From positions 1 through 48,187 of the forward strand of contig NMRA01000480.1 in assembly GCA_002633005.1 (NCBI GenBank): DNA of 48,187 nucleotides, read 5' to 3'. Of the stretch, positions 26,601-38,600 are shown piece after piece. Within the stretch, counting starts at the first letter, position 1. Each line of letters begins with the position of its first letter. This DNA comes from Phoronis australis. Its lineage: Eukaryota > Phoronida > Phoronidae. Below the pieces are notes generated by a model, which ran no database searches, was not told the origin of the DNA, and saw only the letters and a list, made by a program, of their open reading frames with translations. Both the position numbers and the translations under genes were made by a program.

Positions 26601-29600
26601 AAAAACAATAGGCTTCCAGGACTATCCGATCTACACGTCGTGTGCAAATTTCGTGAAAATCGGACGAAAATTGCGACCTGTAGAGTGCGAACAATCCAAA
26701 AAAAAAACTTGCTGTCAGACCAACATACTTGGCGGAATTCTTCGAATTCCGCCAAGTAACTGGAGTGCCAGCCTTCACATATACCTGAACTTACTCAAAG
26801 AGGGTGCTGAAACGGAGATTCCTATGTGTGTTACATATTTCCCTACAGCGGAAAATGTCATACCGACATTTGTAGTGTCAAAATGAACTCTGACATATGA
26901 AGGGAGCACACTCGAACAAATCCGCACCATCTGTTCACACAACTCTTGAGAATCTAGTACTTCCGCTCGATTGACCTCATTTGGGCCCGGTGCCATGGCA
27001 CAGTATCACGGTTGTCATTTGGGCCCGGTGCCATCGCACAGTATCACGGTATGAACATTCTCGTCATGAGTAATCGTGGCACTAAAAGGTAGGTGGTAAA
27101 ATTTTGAATTTTACACCGTACCTTTCTGACCCTAATGCTATGGTCTCTCAAAAATACTCTGGCCTCAACATGTGTAGGACTATCATTATACCTCTTGCTT
27201 TTCAACGCTGCTTTTTCGGCAAACCCTCCTGCATGTTTCCAAGAATCCTTAAGAAATCCAAAATGAATTCTTTTCCAATGATCAACACTCGTATCCTTTT
27301 TCTCGTCAGCGAAGTCATCTTATAAAACATGAATTATTCATGAGCATAAGCAGGCCACTTCCTTTTGTGATCATCAGGTAGGGTGTGCTAACTTGATTAA
27401 TAAAACAAGACAAAATTTACGTCTGACAGCAACCATGTTTCTATTACCTAACATCCTTAGCTAGACAGATACACCAAGTGTCAAACAAGTAAACTAAACG
27501 CAATCAGGATACTGCATCCCTCGCTTCATAAGTCAAACCTTAAAGGCGAAGGCAACCTTTTTTCATGTCATTTTTAGCAATAATAAGGTTCTTTGGTTAT
27601 CCCAGACATATTTTCCACTTAATTACAGCTTTTTGTGATTTAATTAATTATTCGTTCTCTACTTCGGATGTGATGTTTTGGAAGGCAAGAATTTCGCGCC
27701 AATTTCTTTTCAGTATAGTGTGACTATGAGAGCTGTCGAGTTAGTCATTGGTCTACCTCGGTTGTGATAAGTTTGGTCGTCGTTTGCTTTTGTTTACGAG
27801 TCAGTCAACATGCCACATTGTTGCTGTATACCGGGATGTACTCATTATGGCCCAAAGCCTGTAAGCAGCCCTGCTGCGGTGTTGAGTAGTTGGAGTGAAT
27901 ACAGGCCCAGTGAAGAGTACAGTTCATCGTTCAGTGAGTTTGAAGTCTTTAAATGCGGTTTTGTTGTAAAAACTAATACAGTTAGTAATGGGCTTAGATG
28001 ATGTATACAACATATACATGGTTATTGCTTTGGGCCAAACCAAACCCTCCATGTGAGCGGAAATCGCCAGTGGCAAAAATTTAACCAGCTCAAGTTCATG
28101 AACATGCAGGCACATCACTTACCATAACACAAGGCTCATGCACCTTGTCCATGTTGATGAATGAAATGAAACTACAATGCCGTTTACCTACAGTGTTAAT
28201 GAAATGGGCCTATCTGCTCTATTCAACAGCAAACCCATAACATATTGCACTCTTAATTGACTCAATAACTCGGCATGAACCATTAAGAACGTACTACAAT
28301 ACAGATGTTTGCAGAAAACGTAAAATAGCATAGCACATAAACTACCCACCCAAGAACATGCAAACAAATTGTACAAATACACATATAACTGACAATCCAT
28401 AGCAAAACCTATAGAGTCACTGCAGTTAGAGAATGACAAGAGTTTACAACAAATAACAATAATGCAGCACAACCCAACCCATAAACATTCTCACTGCCCC
28501 AGGGTCCATAGAGTCCATGGTCCAACAGGTAAATAACCATTCACTAACGCACTATGTAGACCAATGCAACCCCAGTTTGTGCGTGCGTGTGTGACAATTT
28601 TTTAAGTCAATACAAGCTTTTTTCACTAATGTATGGTTTCTACATTTGACCAAATGAAGAGCTGCCTTTCTCTGTTTAGAATAGAAAGACGTGGTGTTGG
28701 ACGCTTTTTAAATTCCTTGTTATAAGACAGTCTACCCGTGATTTTCTGCACCTACATTTTTATATGTGGGTGCATATTGCCGTCATCTCTGTCTGGGCAT
28801 CCGGCATCCATGGCGGTATCTCTTAAACTTCTTGCAGGATCTAATTGAAAATTTTGGTAGGTGTGTTCCTATGTGGCTGACGACAGATGGCAACGTGTTT
28901 CGGACCAACCCATATAGCACTGTACCATTCGGAATTCCGTGATGGATTTTCATGAAATTCGGCTTATAAATTTTTAATATGGATACGATGATGTCATTCC
29001 ACTTTGGGTGGATTTGATGAATTTTACGCCATGATGATGTGGAAACTTTTGTGTCTATTTTCTGGGGTCTGCCTTGCTATCTGCCACAACGCTTAAAGGA
29101 TAGTTATAAAAACTTACAGATGTGTTGCTGATGAGAAGGCCATGACTAACGTTGAGTTTTGGACAGTTCTGACTACTGTGTCTCCCCTTGGTGATTTTTT
29201 GTGGCTGAATCTCCTGAACCCGTTGAAGTAGCTTTGTGTTCCTATGGAGCCAATGACAAACGGTAACAAATATCAAAATAATCTAGATACCACTGTGCCT
29301 CCTAGTAGCAAAATGTTTTTGATTCGGAGTTTGTGAATGTGTTTTCATGGAATTTGGCAAATAGGTTTTTATTAAGGAGATGACAATGTCTTCTCATTTT
29401 CGGACAGATTTGTTGTTTTTTGGTGTTTAAAAGTTTTCGCGTTTGTTTTTGACATCTGCTTCTCTATCTGCCAAACCACTCAAAGGATGATTATGAAAAT
29501 ATGCGGCTGTGTTCCTGATGCCAATTCCCTGGGTAATGTTGATTTTCAGATATTCTTGACTATTCTGGCATCCAAATTTTGTTGTTTTTTTTGCATCTAT

Positions 29601-32600
29601 GACTGTATCTCTCTAACCCTTTCAAGGATCTGCGAAATTTGGCAACTGGGCTTCTATAGAGATGGCATCAGATGACGATGAGTTTCAGACCAATCAGACT
29701 ACAGCTGTGCCCCCTACTGTCAATTGTTTTTTACGTTTGCCTCTATATCTTAAGAGTTCCTTGGCTTATTTTCATGAAATTTGGCAAATAATTGTGTTTT
29801 ATAAAGACGACGCCACCTTCTCAATTCTGTGCCATCCAATGGCCATTTTTTCATGATACTAAAACACCCACAGAAGCACACCCTTTGCTATTGTATTGTG
29901 GGCTCATTTCAATGCTCCGCAGTGCTCTCGTTTAGGTTTTGTCTTTTATGCCTTTGACATTTTCCCATATGAGTATGAATTATGCCTTATTTTGTTGTAT
30001 CTAAACCTTTAATTTGTCAGTTTTTATAGCTGTACTTTGCCTTGTTTAACTAGATAAAAACTAAAATCAATGTCAATATTTCTTGCTGTGGTAGAATTTT
30101 GTTTCTTTTACCAGCAAGAACATCAACGGCGTCAGTGAATCAAACTAACACTTCAGAGTCAAGTGGGGTTGACCCACCTTAAAATTGCCGGTAGCTGTCC
30201 GCTCATTTAACAATAATTCAAGGTCGGATGAGTGTGCTAATGTTTTCAAACCCTAAAGCACTTCAGTTAAGAATTCAACATTGACAGCCAAACAGTGCAA
30301 ATTGTTGTACAGTAAGTTGTGTTTTGGTCGTCTTTACAGGCATTGGCTGTTCTAGCAGTGACTTACCCTGTAGCTCATACGTTTTATTCTGGACTGAATG
30401 GGATCAGAACGATCGTTCCTCCATTCATTAAGGTATGCTTCATATAACCATCATGTGATCGGAGAATGTTTTTTCCTAGTAAATAATAATGTGCTCATTA
30501 AACTTCTCTTATTAGCAAGTTTTGTGCGATTTACGTTATTTTGTGATATGGTGCCGTAGCTACATTGGTGACTCATTACTTTTTATTTCCTGCAGGCTAC
30601 AGACAGTTACACGAGATACACACTGTGTCAGCTGGGGGTGTTTGCAGCTTTAATGGGACTTGCCAGTCTTACGGTACACTCATTTCTGAGGTGGTGATAT
30701 GCATGTGGTTATTTATACGCCGAAAGAAGAAATCTTTCAAATTCCGTTTTGTGTAATTCCAGCTCTACTGACTGTTGCACTCCCGTGTCATTATGGGGGT
30801 ATTCAGTTCTCGTGACGAGGAATTTAGAGTCACGATGGGGGTGTTCAGTTCTCATGATGAGGAGTTGTGGGTCATTTTGTTTGATTATTTTTATCGTGTA
30901 CGGTAAATGATTGTTTGACTTTCTGCAAATAGTTCTAGTACAACCTTAAATGTTTTGAATTGCATATTAGATAATATATTTGTATATAGTTCTAGTTACT
31001 TGGTGAAATAAATTTTGCCAAGTAAACGTTAACGCTAACCTCTGTATCTACAAACTTAAGGGCCTCAAAAGATTTTCACAAAATTTTGCGGATGAGCATC
31101 TATTAGTGAGATCAGTCTATCCTCCAGTTTTCGGTTTGATTCAAGGTATTTTGTGCCACCTGGTGGCCATTTTTACTGTTTTCGAGTCTGTTTTTTGTGT
31201 CTATCCCTCTGTCTACCAAACCACTCTAAAGATAATTGTGGAAATTGGTATTTAAAAGTGAAATTTTTGGAGACATGTCGGGTGGTTGTTCAGTTGCATG
31301 TGGATATTATTCTGAGAGTACAATTACTTCTGAGGCGTGAGAAAGGAACAATAAGTGTTTTAAAATACTAAGACAAAACCTACCTCAACTTCTATGGAAA
31401 CTGTATTGTAAAAGCAGTAATAACCCCAAACTTTCGGACGCTTGTCTTTCTTCAAGTTTTCTAACACAATGACACTCGAGATTTGATAGAGCAGGTGTCG
31501 CTCTGTTTTATTTTAAGTTGATATGAAAGTTTGTCACCAGATTTCTGTGCAGTCAAATTCTATAGAATTCAACACTTCTCAGGCCTGAAGTTGAATTTTT
31601 TGATTATATCATTTTTGTTTTAATAATTCATCAGAAATGATATTAAGCTGATAATAAATGTGTGAAAGTTCCATGTGAATCTGATATAATTCCCCATAGT
31701 GAGCCAAATTTGGACATTTTCTTAGGTCTCACATAACCTGAGCCTTTGTCTAATTCATGTTTCAGTATTCAAGGAGATCGTCGTTAATTTAAGATTCATT
31801 TCACTTTGTTGGTCCACAGCTGATGCTTCTGGTCTTCTTCATCCCTGGTGGAACCATGGGCATCACTACAGTGGTCATCGGAGTCACTGAGGACATTGGT
31901 CATTTGTGCATTGTACCTCTCTACATTTTTTCCTTCTTCCCTATACCAGGTATGTTCACATCGGTTTTGATGTTGTCCGACTTGTGAAGGTACAATGTTT
32001 TCATCAGAGTTAAACTTGGGTGCGGTGGAATTGGTGTCACTCGCAATGTTAGCTGAATGCTCAACAAAGTCCAGCTCGTCTATTGCAATTTTAAGTGTCA
32101 AACACTGTCCACCTTTAAAACATGAAATAGACCACTTACTCCTTTAACATTCATCTCAATTAATTCTTGTACCTTAGTTACTCATTTGAGAAGAAATTTG
32201 TGAACTTGGGAAGAACTGAAACATCTTATGGTGAAAGCTGAATTCAGTTATTTTATTGTCCAGAAGAAATGGAGAATGACAAGGTGCTTTCCAAGGAGCA
32301 CTTTTCTTGCAAGAACTGCCTTCAAATTCATGCAAAATCTCGTGAGTGAAAGGTTTTGCAAGAAGTCTTGAGACCTTGGAAACTGGACACCACTGAATTG
32401 ATTGATGGGGCTAGAATGTTCACCAGTGGGTGTCTAGTGTCTTGTAAGTGTCTTGGTTATGAATATGCTCTTGGTTCCTTGGCAAACAATAGACGGCGCT
32501 TTTATTTGCCTTTAGTTATTCAGGTTAATGGAAGACTACTCTGAATTGTAAAAGAAAGTTTATAATTATGCTATTTTGCCTGTGCATTGTGTGGTGCCAA

Positions 32601-35600
32601 ATTATTTGCTATAGCTCCATCGTATGTTTAGGTAGGGAACTATGCTATTTTTCAACCAATTTACAGCCGTGCTGCTCTCTGGCCATCCATGTTTTTGCCT
32701 ACTTTGGTCAGCTAATTGTGACCCACCACCACAAAATGAATCTTAAGTCAGGATTTGTTATTTTTTAATTGTTATTTTTTTCTGAAAATACAGTGTTTTC
32801 TGATCATTTTGAGATATGAAACATGTCCTTATCTTCACAAATGACCGAGTTATTGCCAATTCTAGTCGGGGAAAGCGAAAATTTAGAGCTTTCAATAGTC
32901 AAGGAAAATGGCCGACGAAAAGTGCCGATAGTGTCTTTAAAATTTCCATAGCAACCTGCAGTTGAATGCTACATTTCAGACTTATTAGTATACACAACAA
33001 CATAAACAAATAAAAGTAATCAAAAATTAGAAAGAATATAGACCTTATTATGTAATCTCAGCCAAAAAGGAGTGATATTCATGTTGGGATGGTGCAACTG
33101 GGTCAATAAATTTCCCAGCTAATGTATACAGGGTCAGTCCACTTGTGGCAGGAGGGTTTACCGCAAGTAAAACAAGTAGTTAAAGTTTATTTTGGAGAAG
33201 TTTAATAAAATGAAGTCCTGTAGATTACAAAATACACGTACCTGGCTGATTTTTGTTCAAAATAATTCAAAATTTTACGCTAGTGTGAATAATTTTGAAA
33301 AAAATGACAATCACTCATCCCTATCCAAGTCCACTGACACTGACTGAAGAGCAACGATTTCCTCGACTTCTCACCGAGTGATTCAGCCCTATCGAAGATT
33401 GTTCTCTCTAGCAGTAATATTCAGCTGCTTGCACCCCGATCCACTGGCTTTGCAGATACAAGACATTGTTGTGCGATTAAGCTAATCCGGACTGTTTTCT
33501 TCAAGTTCTGTTTGTTCCAATCCAACGACTTGGAATCCAACGCAACCGTATTCGCGATGGGTCGATCATGAAACTCCTCTGGCGACGAGTTGCTGCCGTC
33601 AGACGACTCGTCGCTGTCACAAAATCGCTCCTTGTCTCCATCAACAAATGTGCTCTTTGATGAGTTCAGTTAATTCTCGCTGACCTTGATACGGCAGTCA
33701 CAGGCAAGAGTTAATCACTGAGATATCAGCGGCACTAGTTGGATATAATGGACCCTAACTTATTTCAAATAAATCCACTAAATGTAGGTCTAAATGAATG
33801 ATTTTGGTATCGTTGCATTTCTCAGACATCTGGCTATCCGTACAAATCCTTTTCACGACCCTCAAGTACTATAGTCTATAACTAGGCCATTCCGAACTTG
33901 GTCCACTTAAGCCACGCGCATCATGAAATCGGCAGTCTTTTCAGGGATCTTGCTATATATAGCGCCATCTATCGGCGATTTGCTACAACACAAGCTGTTC
34001 CATTTTCATCAGTCAACATGTACGACGATAACATGACGATGACAGATACGATCGTGAGAGAGACAAAGTTGATGACTAGAGCAGACGTAACGATGATTAA
34101 TAACGATGACGTTAATAACTGACAAAATCGACCAATGACATTGACTGATGAAAAAGGAACAGCGCGTGTTGTAGCAAATCGCCAATAGATGGCGCTAGAT
34201 ATAGTAAGTTCCCTGAAATAGCTGCCGATTTCACGATGCTCGTGGCTAAAGTGGACCGAGTTCCGAATAGCGCAGTTATAGACTAGAGTAATTGAGGGTC
34301 GTGAAAAAGATTTGTACGGATAGCCAGATGTCTGAGGAATGCAAGGATACCAAAATCATTCATTTAGACCTACATTTAGTGGATTTATTAGGAATAAGTT
34401 AGGGTCCATTATATCCGACTAGTGCCGATATCAGCTACACGGCGACCAGCCATCTTACTGTCTTGAAAACATGCTGTGACCTCGCGACCCCACAGTTTCA
34501 CACCCACTTAACTAGTTCTAGCGAATGAGGTCAGCGATGCGTTGGGTTAAAAGGTCGTTGCTTGCTAAAAGACTGGTGAGTGACACTTCTGTTGAAAATA
34601 CCCCGACTGCAAAAAGTGAAATAACGACTGATGATTGGACGAAAAACTCAAAGAGCTTACTACATGCATAATGAGCAGAGTTTGACGTTTCTGTTGACGT
34701 GTTTATGAGCGAATTGGGTCATCGGAAGACTGAGCAATGAGGACACGAAAACCGGCAAATTTCGATGAAAATTTCACGAGATATGCAGTCGCGGAGAAGG
34801 TGATGTTTTTTAAAATGAAATAAATAAGGTTTAAAATGAAGTTTGCTTGTTTTAAAGTATTGTTTTGTGAAGTAGAATGAATAAATAATCATATTCTGCA
34901 ATAAAATAAATTTGACCTAATTTTAACCGATAGCAACTGTTTGCAGTCTTGTCAGGAAATAGAGTTTCCGACTTAAGACTCATTTTGTGGTGGTGGGTCA
35001 CAGTTGAGTTCAGTTCTAAGTATTGACCTTTTGGTAGTTTTTCTAAATCTTGGAAGACATTTTTATCTCGGTTATGAACACATTAAGACTGCAGTAACTA
35101 AGGTCTCTGACATTGAAGATTGCTGTAAATCAGTGTAACCTTCTTGTTAGTTGTATTGCTGACCTGTCATGTTTACTAAATGATATTAAACGAGTATTTA
35201 CTTTTGATACTAATGGTCTCAATATACGCTGGGTCAGGGCCCATGTGGGAATTGGTGGCAATGAGTATGCAGACAGACTCGCAAAGACAGGAGCAAGCGT
35301 TCTGCATTTTGTGCCTGAACCTGCTATCCCGGTATCTTACGGATGTTGCAGGATGAGTATACGCAACTGGGTACATACCCAGTCAGCAGCCTAGTGGGCA
35401 TCACTTAACTCCTGCAGAGAGACCAAGGGGAGTTTTCCCAACGTGATCGAACCAAAAGGTTCAAAAAGCCTTCGGAGTCTAGATAGATTGGGTATAAGAC
35501 AAGTCATTCAAATTTTGATGGGCCACTGCAACCTGGCCTGACACAGACACATTACTGGGCATATGGGGAACCCTGTGTGTCCCGAGTGTGGTACTGACGT

Positions 35601-38600
35601 AGAATCTCCTAAACACCTGGTAGAGTCTTTCCCAGCTTTTTATAGGCTAAGGAGCAGCCTACTGGATGGCACTGTTACATGCCTACAACATATAGTGCAT
35701 GGCAACAAATGGAAACGTCTGTCCATTATCCTAAAGGAGACTGGCAGACTTGAAAACTTTCTTCACGAACAGCCATATTTGGGCTCTCGTGCTTTTGCTC
35801 AGAAGGCGATATTTTCTCAAATGAGACAATATTATTTAGTCTCAAAGTGTGCGAAACGGTTCCGCACTTTTTTAATATCCACTTAGGGCCATAAAAAATG
35901 GTATGTAACAAATCTATACCTTACCCTAAACATGCTTACAATGTTACATTTTTATTTCCTCAATTAGCATTTTCTTAATTAGAAGTTCAATTTTTGCAAA
36001 ATCTGCGGAATATTCCGCACACTTGCGGAATATTACGCACTGCGCAAGTTTTGTGGAATACTGTGACTTGAGAAATATTATGTATATCTTGTGGAATAAT
36101 AATCAAAATAATAATTTACTTTTAAAAATCCACAAACAGAAAAGTTTAGCACAGGACTAAAATTTTTAATTTTCTCCCAGCCCAATAAACATGAATTACA
36201 TTCCATTCCCAATAGTACTTGAGAGTATAATGTGCCCACTCTCAATAATATATTAATCAATTTGACGGTTGCAGAAGGGTTCCACATGCNNNNNNNNNNN
36301 NNNNNNNNNNNNNNNNNNNNNNNNNNNNNNNNNNNNNNNNNNNGAGCTAAAAGGACGCAGACGCATGCTACTGATGGTGGTAACGTTTTTTTTTTTTTTA
36401 GTCCTGATTTTTGACGAGGAAAGATTCAGATTGACCATTTCAAGGCGGGCATGATTTGGGCCGCAAAAGTTTCCGCGTTTTTTGTCATTGGTCATTCCAA
36501 GCCCTGAAATTCGCATTACCAATAAAGTTAAAATGCATTCCATAATCAATACCACTTGAAAGTATCAATGTGACATTCCTAATAATAATTACTTGATCAA
36601 AGTGACAGTTGCGGAACCATTCCGCATGCGGAACCGTTCTGTATAGGGAGCGATTCCCCAAACAGAATGGTTTTGCTGGGTATTTGATTTCACCAATTAA
36701 CTTATAATGCATTACATTATCAATGCAACTTGAAAGTATCGATGTGACAATCCTAACAGTAATTAGTTGATCAATGTGACAGTTGCGGAACAGTTCCGCA
36801 TGCGGAACTGTTTCGCAAACAGTACTTTTTTGATCCTCACAAGTTTTAAAAATTTTTCTTGCACATTTCAGTTGAAATATACTCTATTTTCAAAAGCATA
36901 TGAAAATATCAATGTGTCAGCAAGAACAATGATTAATCAGTGAGGAACTTGCTGAATGGTTTGTGATGAAGAAACCTACCTCAAGCAGACTCGGGAAAAA
37001 TTGACATCTTGTCTATGCCATTTTACCACTTTTGGTAGAACCTTAACACCAGCCATGAAATGTTCGAATCTTAACGTGCAACAAGCATTAAACATAAAAG
37101 TATGAGAGCTTCTACCCTAACAATAATTAATTAACAAAAGTGACAGTTGCGGAACCGTTCCGCATGCGGAAAAATTCTGCTTGGGGAGCGATTTACGAAA
37201 CAGAATGGTTTTGCGGGGTTTTGATTTCACCAATCAACTGAAAATGCATTCCATTATCAATGCCACCTGAAAGTATCGATGTGACAATCCTAACAGTAAT
37301 TAATTGATCAGTGTGACAATTGCGGAACCGTTCCGCAAGCGGAATCATTCCGCATGGGGAGCGTTTTCCCAAACAGAATGGTTTTGCGGGGTATTTGTTT
37401 TGCCCAATGAACTTAAAATGCATTCTATTATCAATGCCACTTGAAAGTATCAATCTGACAATCCTGACCATAATTAGGTGGTCAATATGACAGTTCCGCA
37501 AACAATGGTTTTGTGGAGCTCACATTTTTTTAAATTGATGCTTGCGAATTAAAGTTGAAATACATTCTANATTAGGTGGTCAATATGACAGTTACTGAAC
37601 CGTTCTGCAAACAATGGTTTTGTGGAGCTCACATTTTTTTAAATTGATGCTTGCGAATTAAAGTTGAAATACATTCCATTGTCAATAACACATGGACATA
37701 TCAATGTGTCATGGTTTGTGTTGTAGAAACCTACCTCAAGCTGACTCGGGAAAAATTGACATTTGGTTATGCCATTTAACTGCTCATGGTAGAGTTTAAC
37801 ACAAGTCAGGAAATATTCAAATCTTAGTGTGCAAAAAGCATAAACATGAATGTATCAGAATTTCTACCCTAACAATAATTATTTCATAAATGTGAGTTGC
37901 GGAACCGTTTCGCATGCGGAACGATTTTCCACACAGAATGGTTTTGCGGGGTTTTTGTTTTGCCCAATAAAGTTAAAATGTATCCCATTCTCAATACCAC
38001 TTGAAAGTATCAACGTGACAATCCTAACAATAACTAGTTGATCAATGTGACTGTTTCGGATTTGTTCCGCAAGCAGAATGGTTCCAGAAACAATGGCTTT
38101 GTGGAGCTCATTCTCATTATTATGTTCACATTCGATCATCGTTTAGTAGACAGTTTACACTTATTAGCAAAAACATGAACTTCACAACATTTCTTTTCAC
38201 TTGGCTCTTCATTTGCTTGCATAACTTTTGAAAAATATATGGACAGTTCTCAGGAGACAACTGGAATCTCAAAACTAATTCTAAGGCCTGGGGACACAAT
38301 TAAAAAGTCAGGTACTTGTTTTCAATTTTTCGAATGTCNAGCAGAATGGTTCCAGAAACAATGGCTTTGTGGAGCTCATTCTCATTATTATGTTCACATT
38401 CGGTCATCGTTTAGTGCAGACAATTTACACTTATTAGCAAAAACATGAACTTCACGACATTTCATTTCACTTACATCTCTTCATTTGCTTGCATAACTTT
38501 TGAAAAATATATGGACAGTTCTCAAGAGACAACTGGAATCTCAAAACTAATTCTAAGGCCTGGGTACACAATTAAAAAGTCAGGTACTTGTTTTCAATTT

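Noticed and set aside
26727-26757. Bacterial-type transcription terminator
   Set aside because: The hairpin lacks a following T run and the window is an animal nuclear genome.
27810-28001. THAP-domain protein gene
   Set aside because: Only the first ten residues resemble THAP. The distal Cys/His and the conserved Pro and Trp are absent.
33898-34122. 74-residue frame with acidic tail
   Set aside because: It spans the arm and loop of the foldback element. The Asp/Asn-rich tail comes from GATGAC-type repeats in the loop.
36232-36555. Open frames spanning the N gap
   Set aside because: The n run is translated as unknown residues, and the real sequence there is probably a MITE.
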